The notes under the pieces are model-generated. The model did no database searches. It saw nothing but the letters and a program-made list of their open reading frames with translations, and had not been told where the DNA came from. Below are positions 1 to 9,447 of a stretch of 64,000 nt of DNA, piece by piece. The stretch comes from an uncultured Acidobacteriota bacterium (GTDB lineage: Bacteria; Acidobacteriota; Vicinamibacteria; Fen-336), in NCBI GenBank assembly GCA_902826455.1, contig CADEEV010000016.1:29300-93299 (forward strand). The letters are read 5' to 3'. Within the stretch, counting starts at the first letter, position 1. Each line of letters opens with the position of its first letter. The position numbers and the translations under genes were made by a program.

Positions 1-1063
1 GGTTCGAGCCCGGGTCGGCCTTGAAGTTGGGGAGGCCGTCCAGGGCCAGGTTCACCTTCACGACGCCGCTGCGCGTCTTCCAGCGCTGGATGTCGGTGAC
101 GAAGTCGGCCGGCAGGTCCTTGCGGTCGAGCTGCTTCAGGAACGTGATCTGCGGGTGGACCGTGGTGACGACGGTCTTGGCCCGGAGCTCCTCGCCGCCC
201 TTCAGCACGACGCCCACCGCGTGGCCGTCCTTCACGAGGATCTTCTCGACCGCGGCCTGGGTGCGCACCTCGCAGCCGAACGACTTCGCCGACTTGCAGA
301 TCGCGTCGGACACGGCGCCCATGCCGCCCTCGGGGAAGCCCCAGCTCCCGAGGTGGCCGTCGCCGACGTTGCCGATCGAGTGGTGGAGCAGCACGTAGGC
401 CGTGCCGGGGGAGTCGGGCCCGCCCCAGGTGCCGATGATGCCGTTGATCGTGAGGGCCGCCTTCACTTCCTTCGACTCGAACCAGTCGTCGAGCAGGTCG
501 GTGCAGCTCATCGTGAACAGCCGCGTCACGTCGGCGACGCCGCGCTGGTCGAGCTTCCGCATCTTCCACGCCGTCTGCGCCTGCTCGAGCAGGTCGCCGA
601 CGTTCTTGGAGCCGACCTTGGGGGGCACGTGCATCAGCATCGGGCCCATGACGTCGGCGATGCCCCGCAGCCACTCGTCCCAGACCTTGATCGTCTCGGC
701 GTCCTTCCTGGAGAACTGCGAGATCGACTCGTAGTTCGCCTTCGCGTCGTCGGCCATGAGCTTGAGCGAGCGGCCCTCGGGCCAGGCCTGGTAGTACGGC
801 CCCATCGTGTAGACCTTGTAGCCGTGCTCCTTCAGCTTGAGGTCGCGCAGGATCGTGTCGGGCATCAGGCTCATGACGTAGGAGTACTTCGTCACGCGGA
901 ACTGGGGCGCTTCGGGCCAGGGCGATTCGGTCGCGGCCGCGCCGCCGACCTTCTGGTGCGCTTCGAGGATCACGGTCCTGGCGCCGGAGCGCGCGAGGTA
1001 GGCGCCCGTCACGAGCCCGTTGTGGCCGCCACCGATCACGATCGCGTCGTACGTGTTCGCCAT
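1..1063 (-). CDS. FAD-dependent oxidoreductase, phytoene-desaturase-like (3' end outside window)
   Basis: The gene starts with ATG at 1063-1061 and stays open to the left edge, so about 354 residues are visible and the C-terminus is missing. Residues 5-43 form a textbook FAD-binding Rossmann unit: GGGHNG at 11-16, the ribose-binding acidic residue E34 at the end of strand 2, and the GG of the following loop at 40-41. This pattern is typical of the CrtI/PYROXD2-like branch of NAD(P)/FAD oxidoreductases. The rest is rich in aromatic residues and has no membrane segment that I can see. The start overlaps the stop of the upstream aminotransferase gene (TGATG), so the two are probably translationally coupled and work on related substrates. 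The substrate cannot be read from the sequence; carotenoid chemistry is not implied by the neighbours. Confidence 0.85.
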   Translation of the reverse strand, partial: MANTYDAIVIGGGHNGLVTGAYLARSGARTVILEAHQKVGGAAATESPWPEAPQFRVTKYSYVMSLMPDTILRDLKLKEHGYKVYTMGPYYQAWPEGRSLKLMADDAKANYESISQFSRKDAETIKVWDEWLRGIADVMGPMLMHVPPKVGSKNVGDLLEQAQTAWKMRKLDQRGVADVTRLFTMSCTDLLDDWFESKEVKAALTINGIIGTWGGPDSPGTAYVLLHHSIGNVGDGHLGSWGFPEGGMGAVSDAICKSAKSFGCEVRTQAAVEKILVKDGHAVGVVLKGGEELRAKTVVTTVHPQITFLKQLDRKDLPADFVTDIQRWKTRSGVVKVNLALDGLPNFKADPGSN

Positions 1064-2412
1064 CAAGCCTCCTGTCCGGCGTGGACGCCGTGCCCGTCGC
1101 GGGCGAGGGTCTTCGTGGTCCAATCGACCCCTTCTTCGAACGCGCTCAGCGTGGTCGCGAGGGCCGCGTCGTCGTGGGCCGCGGAGACGAACCAGGGCTC
1201 GCGCGAATCGGGCTCGCACATCACGCCGTTCTCGATGAGGAACTGGGCCAGGGTGTCGTAGAACGTGTAGTCGCTGCGCTTCCAGTCGCGGTAGTTCTTG
1301 GGCGGAACGCTGCGGAAGAACAGCCCGTTCATGCTCGGGTGGCCCGCGTAGCTGTGGGCGATGCCGCGGGCGTCGAGGATGCGGCTCATGCCCTCCTGCA
1401 TCCGCCGGCCGTAGGCGTGGACGCGGTCGAGGGCGTCGGTGTCGCGCAGGATGCGCAGGCAGCGCTCGGCCGCGGCCAGCGGCATGCCGCCCGCGGTGTA
1501 GGTGCCGCCGTGGGTCACGCCGCCCGGCCGGCACATCCTCATGACGTCCTCGCGGCCGCCGACGGCCGCGATCGGGTAGCCGTTCGCCATGGCCTTCGCC
1601 ACGGTGCAGATGTCGGCCTTCACCCCGTAGTGCTGCTGGGCGCCGCCGCGGGCGACGCGGAAGCCGGTCTTCACCTCGTCCACGACCATCAGCACGCCGT
1701 AGCGGGTGCACAACTCGCGGACGGCCTGGATGAACTCCGGCGTCGAGGGGATGCCGCAGCAGCTGCCGAGGAGCGGCTCGATCAGCACCGCCGCGATCGT
1801 GTCGTGCTGGCGCTTCAGCAGGTCCTCGAGGCGGCCCGCGTCGTTGTAGGGGAGGTGATGCAGCAGCTGCTTGTTGAAGCCCGGCACGCCCTGGCCGAAG
1901 GCGAGCAGCTCGGGCTCGTCGTCGGGGTTCTCGAGCTCCTCGACGTTCGCCTGCCACATCACCGCGTCGAACAGGCCGTGATAGCTGCCTTCGAAGATCA
2001 CGTAGCGCTCGCGGCCCGTGAAGCCCCGGGCGATGCGCAGCGCCGCCATCACGGCCTCGGTGCCGGAGTTCGAGAAGCGCACGAGCTCCGCCGCCGCGAC
2101 CATCTCGGAGATCAGCTCGGCGACCACCACCTCGCGCTCGGTGGACATGGCGAACACGGTGCCGACGTCCTGGCCGGAGCGCGCCGCGGCGTCCACTTCC
2201 GGGTGCCTGTGACCCAAGATCACAGGCCCGTAGCCGAGCCGGTAGTCGACGTACTCGTTGCCGTCGAGGTCCCAGAGCCGCGGCCCCAGGCTCGTCTTCA
2301 CGTACAGCGTCTTGTCGTCGCCCCAGTAGCGGAAGTTGGAGCTCACGCCCAACGGGAGCTTTGCCAGGGCCCGGCGGAAGTGTGCGTTGTTCTTGGCGAG
2401 CGTGCGTGCCAT
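1063..2412 (-). CDS. Class III aminotransferase (glutamate-1-semialdehyde aminomutase-like)
   Basis: A 449-residue PLP enzyme of fold type I, subgroup III. The cofactor aspartate sits in VVDEVKTGFR (D245) and the Schiff-base lysine in VAKAMANGYP (K273). SNSGTEAVMAALR at 115-127 is the phosphate/substrate loop. The length fits the GSA-aminomutase/aspartate-aminotransferase-family group. It is unlikely to be HemL, since no haem biosynthesis genes lie nearby and the downstream partner is a FAD oxidoreductase. It is transcribed divergently from an acyl-CoA dehydrogenase/acyl-CoA synthetase/permease operon, so transamination of an imported amino compound is a reasonable guess. The start ATG at 2412 is the first one giving the usual N-terminus. 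A second, distant class III aminotransferase lies at 18425-19777. Confidence 0.9.
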   Translation of the reverse strand: MARTLAKNNAHFRRALAKLPLGVSSNFRYWGDDKTLYVKTSLGPRLWDLDGNEYVDYRLGYGPVILGHRHPEVDAAARSGQDVGTVFAMSTEREVVVAELISEMVAAAELVRFSNSGTEAVMAALRIARGFTGRERYVIFEGSYHGLFDAVMWQANVEELENPDDEPELLAFGQGVPGFNKQLLHHLPYNDAGRLEDLLKRQHDTIAAVLIEPLLGSCCGIPSTPEFIQAVRELCTRYGVLMVVDEVKTGFRVARGGAQQHYGVKADICTVAKAMANGYPIAAVGGREDVMRMCRPGGVTHGGTYTAGGMPLAAAERCLRILRDTDALDRVHAYGRRMQEGMSRILDARGIAHSYAGHPSMNGLFFRSVPPKNYRDWKRSDYTFYDTLAQFLIENGVMCEPDSREPWFVSAAHDDAALATTLSAFEEGVDWTTKTLARDGHGVHAGQEA

Positions 2413-2518
2413 CGGCGGCGTCCTTGTCTCTCGTGCGAGTCGAAGCGGGAGCAGGCTACCCCGCCCCTCGCGGGCCGGTCAACGCTTTCGCGTGACCTCG
2501 GGTCAGACGCCGCGATGC

Positions 2519-2524
2519 TAGGAT
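2519..2524 (+). promoter_or_regulatory. Candidate -10 box (TAGGAT) for the acyl-CoA dehydrogenase operon
   Basis: The 140-bp region 2413-2552 separates two divergent operons and is the only non-coding space in the first 7 kb. TAGGAT at 2519-2524 fits TANNNT and lies 28 nt before the start codon at 2553. A Shine-Dalgarno-like GGAGGAG is also present between box and start. I see no convincing -35 element and no clear operator. Confidence 0.4.
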
Positions 2525-2552
2525 CGCGCCCAACGATCGGAGGAGCGAGGCG

Positions 2553-3719
2553 ATGGATTTCGAGCTCAGCCCCGAACTGCAGGCGCTCCGCGCGCGGGTG
2601 CGTCGCTTCACGGAAGAGGAGCTCTTCCCCCACGAGCTCACGGTCGAAGCCGATGGGCCGCTCCCCGACGCCGTCGCGGCGCGGCTGCGGCGTCGCGCGG
2701 TGGAGGAGGGCTTCTGGCCGATGAACGTCCCGAAGGCCCTGGGCGGCCTCGGCTCCTCGGTCCTGGAGCAGGTGATCGCCCAGGAGGAGGCCGGCCGCGC
2801 CACGAACGACATGTGGGGCTACGTCGGCGGACCCTACAACGCGCTGCTCGCCTGCAACCCCGAGCAGAAGAAGCGCTACCTGGACCCGGCGATCCGCAAC
2901 GAGGTGCCGGCGGGCGCCGCCTACGCGATCACCGAGCCCGGCGGCGGCTCCGACACCTCGAACCTGCGCACGCGCGCCGTGAAGAGCCCGGGCGGCTGGG
3001 TCATCGACGGCGAGAAGTGGTTCGTCACGAGCTACGGCCGCGCGCCGGTGACGATCTGCCACGCGATGACCGGCCCCGAAGAGGCGACGCTGTTCCTCGT
3101 GGACGTGGGTCACCCCGGCATGCGCGTCTCGCGGAACCCGCACTTCATGACGCGCACCGAGGACGACCATCCCGAGGTCGTGTTCGAGCGCTGCGAGGTG
3201 CCCGACGCCCAGGTGCTGGGCGAGGTGGGGAAGGCCGACGCGGTGACGAAGGAGTGGTTCCGCGAGGAGCGCCTGCACATCGCCGCGCGCTGCCTGGGCG
3301 CGGCCCAGCGCCTGATCGAGGAGGCGAAGGCCTGGGTCAGCGAGCGCGAGTCGTTCGGGAAGAAGCTCCACGAGCACCAGGCGATCGGCTTCATGCTGGC
3401 GGACTGCGCGACCGAGCTCTACGCCGCGCGCCTCATGACCTACAAGACCGCGTGGGAGGAGGACAGCGGCCGTTTCGACGGCAAGGAGCTCCACGCCAAG
3501 GCCTCGATGTGCAAGCTCTACGCGTCGGAGATGGCGAACCGCGTCGCGGATCGCGTCGTCCAGATGTTCGGCGGCCGCGGCTACTGCAAGGACTACGCGG
3601 CCGAGCGCCACTTCCGCCACGTGCGGGTCGACCGCATCTGGGAAGGCACCTCGGAGATCATGCGCACGATCATCCTGAACGGCGTCCTGAAGCGCGACCT
3701 GCGCCGTCTCGTCTACTAG
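2553..3719 (+). CDS. Acyl-CoA dehydrogenase
   Basis: A 388-residue flavoprotein that oxidises an acyl-CoA to its 2,3-enoyl-CoA, passing electrons to electron-transfer flavoprotein. The usual layout is present: helical N-terminal domain (about 1-115), a central beta domain with YAITEPGGGSDTSNL (substrate/FAD loop, around 120-145), and the C-terminal helical domain with the FAD-contact stretch MFGGRGY near 340. The catalytic base is expected to be E364 in the IWEGTSEI motif, the position used by short/medium-chain enzymes. The stop codon (3717-3719) is directly followed by the ATG of the acyl-CoA synthetase, so the two are an operon. Substrate chain length cannot be told; the context points to a branched or amino-acid-derived acyl group. 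Confidence 0.93.
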   Translation: MDFELSPELQALRARVRRFTEEELFPHELTVEADGPLPDAVAARLRRRAVEEGFWPMNVPKALGGLGSSVLEQVIAQEEAGRATNDMWGYVGGPYNALLACNPEQKKRYLDPAIRNEVPAGAAYAITEPGGGSDTSNLRTRAVKSPGGWVIDGEKWFVTSYGRAPVTICHAMTGPEEATLFLVDVGHPGMRVSRNPHFMTRTEDDHPEVVFERCEVPDAQVLGEVGKADAVTKEWFREERLHIAARCLGAAQRLIEEAKAWVSERESFGKKLHEHQAIGFMLADCATELYAARLMTYKTAWEEDSGRFDGKELHAKASMCKLYASEMANRVADRVVQMFGGRGYCKDYAAERHFRHVRVDRIWEGTSEIMRTIILNGVLKRDLRRLVY

Positions 3720-5819
3720 ATGCCCCTTCCCGCGCATCCCTTGAAGGCGCTGTTCGAGCCGCGCGGCGTCGCGGTGGTCGGCGCGTCCGAGACGCCGGGC
3801 AAGTACGGCTACATCCTCCTGAAGACGCTCCTCGACGAGGGCTACGCGGGCGCGACGTTCGGGGTCAACCCGAAGGGCGGCGGCCTCGGCGGCCGTCCCT
3901 TCGTGAAGACGCTGGCCGAGGCCGATGGCCCGATCGACGTGGCGCTCGTGGTGCGGCCAGCCCACGAGTGCCTCGCGGCCGTGACCGAGGTGGCGGGCCG
4001 CGGGATCCCGTTCGCGATCGTGTACGCGGCCGGCTTCGCGGAGCACGGCGCCGAGGGCCACGACATGCAGCGGGCCATGGTCGAGGCCGCGCGGCGCGGC
4101 GGCACGCGCCTCGTGGGCCCGAACGGGATGAACATCTTCAGCGGCCCGGCCCGGCTCAACCTGTCCGCGATCGTGCCGTTTCCCATGGGCGGCCTCGGCT
4201 TCCTCTCGGCCTCCGGCAACCTCGGCTACGCCCTCGCCCAGGAGGCGGCGACCCGCGGCACGGTGGGCTTCTCGCGCTTCGTGAGTGTCGGCAACCAGGC
4301 CGATCTCGCCCTCGACGAGTACCTGGACGCGCTGCGCGTCGATTCCGACACCCGGGTCGTGCTCGTCTACGCCGAGGGCTTCGTGCCCGGACGGGCCCGC
4401 GCCTTCCTCGACGTGCTGGCCCGGACCGCCGCGGTGAAGCCGGTGCTGGTGCTGCGCGGCGGCCGCACGGCCGCGGGCCAGGGCACCGCGCGCTCGCACA
4501 CGGGCGCCCTCGCCGGGGAGAGCGCCGTGGCCCGCGAGGCCCTGCTGCAGGCCGGCGCCGTCCTCATCGACCGCGCCGACGAGGCGCTCGCGATCGCCCA
4601 GGCCTTCCTCGAGTCCCCATTGCCGCGCGGTCCCCGCGTGGCCCTCGTGGGCGAAGGCGGCGGCCATGCGACGCTGCTTTCCGACGCGGCTAGCGAGTCG
4701 GGGCTGACCGTGCCCGCACTACCCGCGGCGCTGGTCGAGAGCGTGCGCCCCCACCTGCCGGCGTTCGCCGCGATCGTGAACAACCCGGTGGAGATGGGCG
4801 GCATCTCGGAGTACGACCTGCGCGTCTACGACAAGGTGCTCGGGCCGGTGCTCGACTGGGACGGCTGCGACCTGGCCGTGCTGTTCGGGGGCTACGCGCT
4901 CTACGACGAGGCTCTCGCGGACTTCCTGGCGCGGCGGCGAGCGACGACCGGCAAGCCGATCCTGCTCCACGACCTCTACGCGGACGAGAAGCGTCCGTCC
5001 TTCGAGCTCCTGCGCAAGCGCCAGCTGCCGCTCTACGCCTCGGCCGACGTCGCGGCCCGCGCGGCCGCCGCCCTCGCGCGTGGCACGCGGGCCCGGGAGC
5101 GCGCCCGGGCGACCCTCACCCCCGAATCCGCCGTGGCGTTCGCGTTGCCCGAGGAGCTGCACGTCGTCCTCGTGGCGGCGCGGCAGCGCGCCGCGCGAGC
5201 CCTCACCGAGGACGAGGCCGCGCGGCTTCTCTCCCACGCCGGCATCGACGTGCTGCCGTCGGAGCTGGTGCGCGATGCGGACGCGGCCGTGGCCGCGGCC
5301 GCGCGCCTGGGTTTCCCCGTGGTCCTGAAGGCCCACGCGCCCGACCTCGTCCACAAGAGCGACGCCGGCGGCGTGCACCTCGACCTGCGCACGGCCGAGG
5401 ACGTGCGCGCCGCGTTCGCCCGGGTGGGCGCCCTCGCCCCCGAGGCGCGCGTGACGCCGTTCCGGCGCGGTGGCGTCGAGGCGCTCCTGGGCGCCCGGCG
5501 CGACGCGCAGTTCGGTCCGATCCTGCTGTTCGGGGCGGGCGGCGTCACGGCCGAGGTCGTGGCCGACACGACCCTGCGTACCGTTCCCTGCTCCGAGGCA
5601 GAATGCGGCGCCATGATCGCCTCGACGCGGCTCGCGCGGCTGCTCGACCGTCCCCGGGGCGGCGCGCCGATTCCCCACGCGCCCGTGGTCGCCGCCTTGC
5701 GAGCGCTCGGCCGGCTGATCGCGGCAGTCCCGGAGATCGAGGACGTCGAGATCAACCCGCTGTCCTGCGGACCCGACGGCGCCGTGGCCCTCGACGCCCG
5801 CGTCCTGGTCGAACGATGA
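3720..5819 (+). CDS. ADP-forming acyl-CoA synthetase (acetate-CoA ligase family)
   Basis: A 699-residue fused enzyme that interconverts acid, CoA and ATP with acyl-CoA, ADP and phosphate. In order it shows a CoA-binding Rossmann domain (about 5-140, VAVVGASETPGKYG near the start), two succinyl-CoA-ligase-type domains (about 150-450) with the phosphohistidine loop ARSHTGALAG (H260), and a C-terminal ATP-grasp domain (about 480-699) with GFPVVLKAHAPDLVHKSDAGG. The fused alpha-beta order is that of archaeal and bacterial Acd/Pat-like enzymes. The ATG abuts the dehydrogenase stop, and its TGA overlaps the next ATG (ATGA). Together the operon could take an imported acid, activate it and start its oxidation, or recover ATP from an acyl-CoA at the end of amino-acid breakdown. 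Substrate is unknown. Confidence 0.92.
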   Translation: MPLPAHPLKALFEPRGVAVVGASETPGKYGYILLKTLLDEGYAGATFGVNPKGGGLGGRPFVKTLAEADGPIDVALVVRPAHECLAAVTEVAGRGIPFAIVYAAGFAEHGAEGHDMQRAMVEAARRGGTRLVGPNGMNIFSGPARLNLSAIVPFPMGGLGFLSASGNLGYALAQEAATRGTVGFSRFVSVGNQADLALDEYLDALRVDSDTRVVLVYAEGFVPGRARAFLDVLARTAAVKPVLVLRGGRTAAGQGTARSHTGALAGESAVAREALLQAGAVLIDRADEALAIAQAFLESPLPRGPRVALVGEGGGHATLLSDAASESGLTVPALPAALVESVRPHLPAFAAIVNNPVEMGGISEYDLRVYDKVLGPVLDWDGCDLAVLFGGYALYDEALADFLARRRATTGKPILLHDLYADEKRPSFELLRKRQLPLYASADVAARAAAALARGTRARERARATLTPESAVAFALPEELHVVLVAARQRAARALTEDEAARLLSHAGIDVLPSELVRDADAAVAAAARLGFPVVLKAHAPDLVHKSDAGGVHLDLRTAEDVRAAFARVGALAPEARVTPFRRGGVEALLGARRDAQFGPILLFGAGGVTAEVVADTTLRTVPCSEAECGAMIASTRLARLLDRPRGGAPIPHAPVVAALRALGRLIAAVPEIEDVEINPLSCGPDGAVALDARVLVER

Positions 5820-7126
5820 GCGGCGGCGAGGAGGTCCGGAAGCGTGCCGGACTCCTCGCCTTCGTCGGGCTCGTCTACGCCTCGGCCTGCGGCGGTCCGT
5901 ACGGGATGGAGAACTACGTGGCCGAGATCGGCCCGGGTCTCTTCATCCTCATGTTGTTCGTGACCCCGTGGCTGTGGGGCGTGCCGATGGCGTTCGCGTC
6001 GGCCGAGCTCTCGAGCCGGCGTCCCGTGGCCGGCGGCTACTACCGTTGGGTGCAGGTGTACCTCGGCGAGTTCCCGGGCTATCTCGCGGGCATCTGGAGC
6101 CTGTTCTCGTCGTTTCTCGACAACGCCCTCTACCCCGTGCTGTTCGCCCGAGCGATCGCCCACTTCACGCCGCTCACGCGCTTCGAGCAGTGGCTGATCG
6201 CGGTCGTCTTCATCGCGGCGCTGACCTTCCTCAACTACCGCGGCATCGCCATCGCGGGCCGCGCGGCCGTCGCCCTGAACGTCTTCCTGCTGGCGCCCCT
6301 CGCATGGCTGATGGGGGCGGCCCTCGTCCACTGGCGCGGCAACCCCATCGTGCCGTTCGCCGCGCCCGAGACGACGCCGGGCGAGCTGATCGGCACCGCC
6401 CTCGCCCTCTCGATGTGGCTCTACTCCGGCTACTACGAGGTCTCGACGGCCGCGGAGGAGATCGAGGACCCGAAGCGCGCGATCCCCTTCGCGATCGCCC
6501 TGGTGACGCCGCTCGTGGTGCTGAGCTACGCGCTGCCCATCGTGGCGCTCCTCGCGACCAGCACCGACTGGGCGAGCTGGACCTCGGGCCAGTTCGTGAC
6601 GGGCGGCTATACGCTGGGCGGGCCGTTCCTGGGACGCTGGCTGTTCCTGGGCAGCGTCGCCAGCTACTCGGTCATCTTCCTCGCCTACGTCGTGTGGTGG
6701 TCGCGGCTCGCGTGGGCGCTGGCCGACGACGGCTACCTGCCCGGGTCCCTGCGCAAGCTGCACCCTCGCTTCGGCACGCCGCACCGCGTGCTGCTCGCCT
6801 ACGGCGTCATCTACGCGATCATGGCGGCGTTCCCGTTCGAGGACCTGCTGGTGGCCGACTCGTGGCTGGCCGGCGCGTACACGATGCTGATCCACTTCGC
6901 GGTGGTGCGGGCGCGGCGCGTCGACGGCGTCGCGGGCGAGGGCTTCCGCATCCCGGGGGGCCGCGCCGGACTCATCGCGAACGCCGCGATCCCCGGCATG
7001 ACGTGGCTCGCGATGCTGTTCTTCACCCGGGCGGACCAGGTCTGGCTCGGCCTCACGTTCCTCGCCGCCGGCCCGATCCTCTACTTCGTGACGCGCGCGC
7101 TCCGGGCCCCGGCCCCGTTGCGCTAG
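5816..7126 (+). CDS. APC-family amino acid/polyamine permease
   Basis: A 436-residue inner-membrane transporter with about 12 hydrophobic helices. The first helix carries the APC-type glycine-rich break ([12 protein letters not shown], near residues 21-32), where the amine and carboxylate of the substrate bind in characterised members. A second APC signature, [20 protein letters not shown], appears near residue 190, followed by the [14 protein letters not shown] loop found in most family members. ATG at 5816 overlaps the synthetase stop by four bases, so it belongs to the same operon. It probably imports the amino acid or amine that the operon and the divergent aminotransferase degrade. The specific substrate cannot be predicted from the sequence. 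Confidence 0.9.
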   Translation: MSGGEEVRKRAGLLAFVGLVYASACGGPYGMENYVAEIGPGLFILMLFVTPWLWGVPMAFASAELSSRRPVAGGYYRWVQVYLGEFPGYLAGIWSLFSSFLDNALYPVLFARAIAHFTPLTRFEQWLIAVVFIAALTFLNYRGIAIAGRAAVALNVFLLAPLAWLMGAALVHWRGNPIVPFAAPETTPGELIGTALALSMWLYSGYYEVSTAAEEIEDPKRAIPFAIALVTPLVVLSYALPIVALLATSTDWASWTSGQFVTGGYTLGGPFLGRWLFLGSVASYSVIFLAYVVWWSRLAWALADDGYLPGSLRKLHPRFGTPHRVLLAYGVIYAIMAAFPFEDLLVADSWLAGAYTMLIHFAVVRARRVDGVAGEGFRIPGGRAGLIANAAIPGMTWLAMLFFTRADQVWLGLTFLAAGPILYFVTRALRAPAPLR

Positions 7127-7129
7127 AAT
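7124..7129 (+). promoter_or_regulatory. Candidate -10 box (TAGAAT) before purF
   Basis: TAGAAT overlaps the permease stop codon and ends 10 nt before the purF ATG at 7140. If used, the transcript would have only a leader of a few bases. No -35 element is obvious. It belongs to the set of start-proximal -10 boxes described in the findings. Confidence 0.45.
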
Positions 7130-7139
7130 CGAAGTCCCC

Positions 7140-8585
7140 ATGCAACCTCGGGTCCCCGTAGACGACGATCGCTTCCACGACAAGTGCGGGCTGTTCGGCA
7201 TCTTCGGGCACCCGGAGGCCTCCCACCTCACCTATCTCGGCCTGTACGCGCTGCAGCATCGCGGCCAGGAGTCCGCCGGGATCGTGGCGAGCGACGGCGT
7301 GCACCTGCGGGTCGAGAAGGGGATGGGCCTGGTGAACGACGTGTTCACCGACGGCAAGCTCGAGAAGCTCGCCGGCGACCGGGCCATGGGCCACGTGCGC
7401 TACTCCACCGCCGGCGACACGGTCGCCGCCAACGCCCAGCCGATCCTGATCGAGTGCCACCGCGGCCCGATCGCCCTGGGCCACAACGGCAACCTGGTGA
7501 ACGCGAAGATCCTGCGCCACGAGCTCGAGGCGGCCGGCTCGATCTTCCAGTCCACCTCGGACACGGAGGTGATCCTCCACCTCTACGCCCGCAGCCACCG
7601 CGAGCGGCTCGAGGACGCGATCGCCGCCAGCCTCACGAAGGTGATGGGCGCGTTCTCGCTGCTCTTCCTGACCCCCGACGTGCTGGTGGCGGCTCGCGAT
7701 CCCTGGGGCTTCCGGCCCCTCGTCCTCGGCCGGCTCGAGGGCTCCTGGATCGTGGCCTCGGAGACCTGCGCCCTCGACCTGATCGACGCCGAGTACGTGC
7801 GCGACATCGAGCCCGGCGAGCTGGTCGTGATCGACCGCAACGGCCTGCGCAGCTTCAAGCCGTTCCCGCCCGAGCCCGTGCGCCAGTGCGTGTTCGAGCA
7901 CGTGTACTTCGCGCGTCCCGACAGCCTGGTGTTCGGCCGCAACGTGCTCGCCTCGCGGCTGCTGTTCGGCAAGCAGCTCGCCCGCGAGCAGCCGGCCCCG
8001 GCCGACATCGTCGTCCCGATCCCCGACAGCGGCATGGGCGCCGCCATGGGCTTCGCCCAGGAGAGCGGCCTGCCCTTCGAGTGGGGCCTGATCCGCAACC
8101 ACTACGTGGGCCGGACCTTCATCGAGCCCAAGCAGAAGGTTCGCTCCTTCGGCGTGAAGATCAAGCTGAACCCCGTGGCCCACATCCTGGCCGGCAAGCG
8201 CGTGGTGCTCGTCGACGACTCGATCGTGCGCGGCACCACGTCCCGCAAGATCGTGAAGATGGTGCGTGCCGCCGGCGCCCGCGAGGTGCACCTGCGCATC
8301 AGCAGCCCGCCGACGACCGGGCCCTGCTACTACGGCATCGACACGCCCCTGAAGAGCGAGCTCATCGCCTCGAACCACTCCCTCGAGGAGATCCGTCAGT
8401 ACATCGAGGCGGACAGCCTCGGCTATCTCTCCCAGGACGGCATGCTGCGCGCGGTGAGCGACGCGGCCGGCGAGCGCCACTGCACGGCCTGCTTCTCGGG
8501 CCGCTACCCGGTGGCCGTGGCCCAGCCCGACGACTGGCAGCTGAAGCTCATGTTCGATTCGCGCCAGTCAGCGCTCAAGGCCTAG
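7140..8585 (+). CDS. purF: Amidophosphoribosyltransferase (first step of purine synthesis)
   Basis: A 481-residue enzyme that makes phosphoribosylamine from PRPP and glutamine in the cytoplasm. A 15-residue propeptide precedes Cys16 ([10 protein letters not shown]), which becomes the N-terminal glutamine-hydrolysing nucleophile. The PRTase domain carries the PRPP loop [14 protein letters not shown]. Cys250, Cys396, Cys448 and Cys451 (HCTACFSG) match, after removal of the propeptide, the spacing of the four 4Fe-4S ligands of the Bacillus-type enzyme, so this is the iron-sulfur form rather than the E. coli form. It is followed closely by a PfkB-type sugar kinase. The start is supported by the propeptide length and by a -10-like box just upstream. 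Confidence 0.97.
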   Translation: MQPRVPVDDDRFHDKCGLFGIFGHPEASHLTYLGLYALQHRGQESAGIVASDGVHLRVEKGMGLVNDVFTDGKLEKLAGDRAMGHVRYSTAGDTVAANAQPILIECHRGPIALGHNGNLVNAKILRHELEAAGSIFQSTSDTEVILHLYARSHRERLEDAIAASLTKVMGAFSLLFLTPDVLVAARDPWGFRPLVLGRLEGSWIVASETCALDLIDAEYVRDIEPGELVVIDRNGLRSFKPFPPEPVRQCVFEHVYFARPDSLVFGRNVLASRLLFGKQLAREQPAPADIVVPIPDSGMGAAMGFAQESGLPFEWGLIRNHYVGRTFIEPKQKVRSFGVKIKLNPVAHILAGKRVVLVDDSIVRGTTSRKIVKMVRAAGAREVHLRISSPPTTGPCYYGIDTPLKSELIASNHSLEEIRQYIEADSLGYLSQDGMLRAVSDAAGERHCTACFSGRYPVAVAQPDDWQLKLMFDSRQSALKA

Positions 8586-8613
8586 CACGCCCCGGCTGCT
8601 CGCGATCGGGCAC

Positions 8614-9447
8614 GTGACCCGGGACAAGCGCCCCGCGGGCGACGTCCTGGGCGGCACCGTCTCCTACGCGGCCGTCGCCGCGCAGCGCCTGGGCTGGGAC
8701 GCCGCGGTGCTCACCGCGGCCGGCCCCGACTTCGCGCCCGAGGTCGACCTTCCCGGCGTCGCCGCGTTCGTGACCCGCAGCTCCGCCACGACGCGCTTCG
8801 TCAACAGCTACGACGGCGCGGGGCAACGCACCCAGAGCGTCGTCGCGCGGGCCCAGGACGTGGACCTGTCCCTGCTTCCCGACGCCTGGCGCGACCCGGA
8901 CGTGCTGCTCCTGGGGCCGGTCGCGGGAGAAGTGGCCGGGGGCACGGCCGCGGCGTTCGAGGCGAGCGTCGTGGGCGCCACGGCCCAGGGCTGGCTGCGC
9001 GCGATCGACGAGGACGGCGTCGTGTCGGCCCAGGACTGGGCGCAGCCCGGCCGCGATCTCGCCTCGGTCCACGCCTTGTTCCTGTCGGAGAACGACCTGC
9101 CCGACGCGGCGGCGCGCTGCCCGGGCCTGCTCGGCCACGTGCCGATCGTGGTGCTGACCCGCGGCTGGCGCGGCGTCACGCTGTTCGAGCGCGCCTCGCT
9201 CCACGACGTGGCGGGCCTGCCCCGCGAAGAGGTGGATCCCACGGGCGCCGGGGACGTCTTCGCCGCCGCATTTCTCGTGCGCTACCATGAAACGCACGAT
9301 CCGCTCGCGGCCGCGGCGTTCGCGACCTGCGCGGCCTCGTGCGTCGTGGAAGCGGTCGGCACGGCTGGCATCGGGACGCGGGCCGAGGTCGAGGCGCGCC
9401 TCGTGGAGCGCGAGCGTCTTCTGGAAGAAGGGGAGTGGGATGAATAA
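8614..9447 (+). CDS. PfkB-family carbohydrate/nucleoside kinase
   Basis: A ribokinase-fold kinase of about 277 residues. The signature DPTGAGDVFAAAFL at 208-221 contains the catalytic base D214 and the anion hole, and GGTVSYAAVAAQRLG near the N-terminus is the sugar-binding GG motif. The start is uncertain. GTG at 8614 is the first standard start, but the reading frame is open from 8545 and the codons just before it (8587-8613) spell TPRLLAIGH, which is the usual first beta strand of this family. A non-standard start such as ACG 8587 or CTG 8596 may therefore be used, close to the purF stop. Sugar or nucleoside specificity is not evident; linkage to purF hints at a nucleoside or ribose role. 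Confidence 0.85.
   Translation: MTRDKRPAGDVLGGTVSYAAVAAQRLGWDAAVLTAAGPDFAPEVDLPGVAAFVTRSSATTRFVNSYDGAGQRTQSVVARAQDVDLSLLPDAWRDPDVLLLGPVAGEVAGGTAAAFEASVVGATAQGWLRAIDEDGVVSAQDWAQPGRDLASVHALFLSENDLPDAAARCPGLLGHVPIVVLTRGWRGVTLFERASLHDVAGLPREEVDPTGAGDVFAAAFLVRYHETHDPLAAAAFATCAASCVVEAVGTAGIGTRAEVEARLVERERLLEEGEWDE

Noticed and set aside
1063..2412. HemL (glutamate-1-semialdehyde aminomutase) as a firm identity
   Set aside because: The family match is good but the neighbours are catabolic and no other haem genes are present, so only the family is claimed.
2343..4667. Long minus-strand frame opposite the acyl-CoA dehydrogenase and synthetase genes
   Set aside because: It is rich in Arg, His, Ala and Gly, contains no known motif and is fully antisense to two clear genes.
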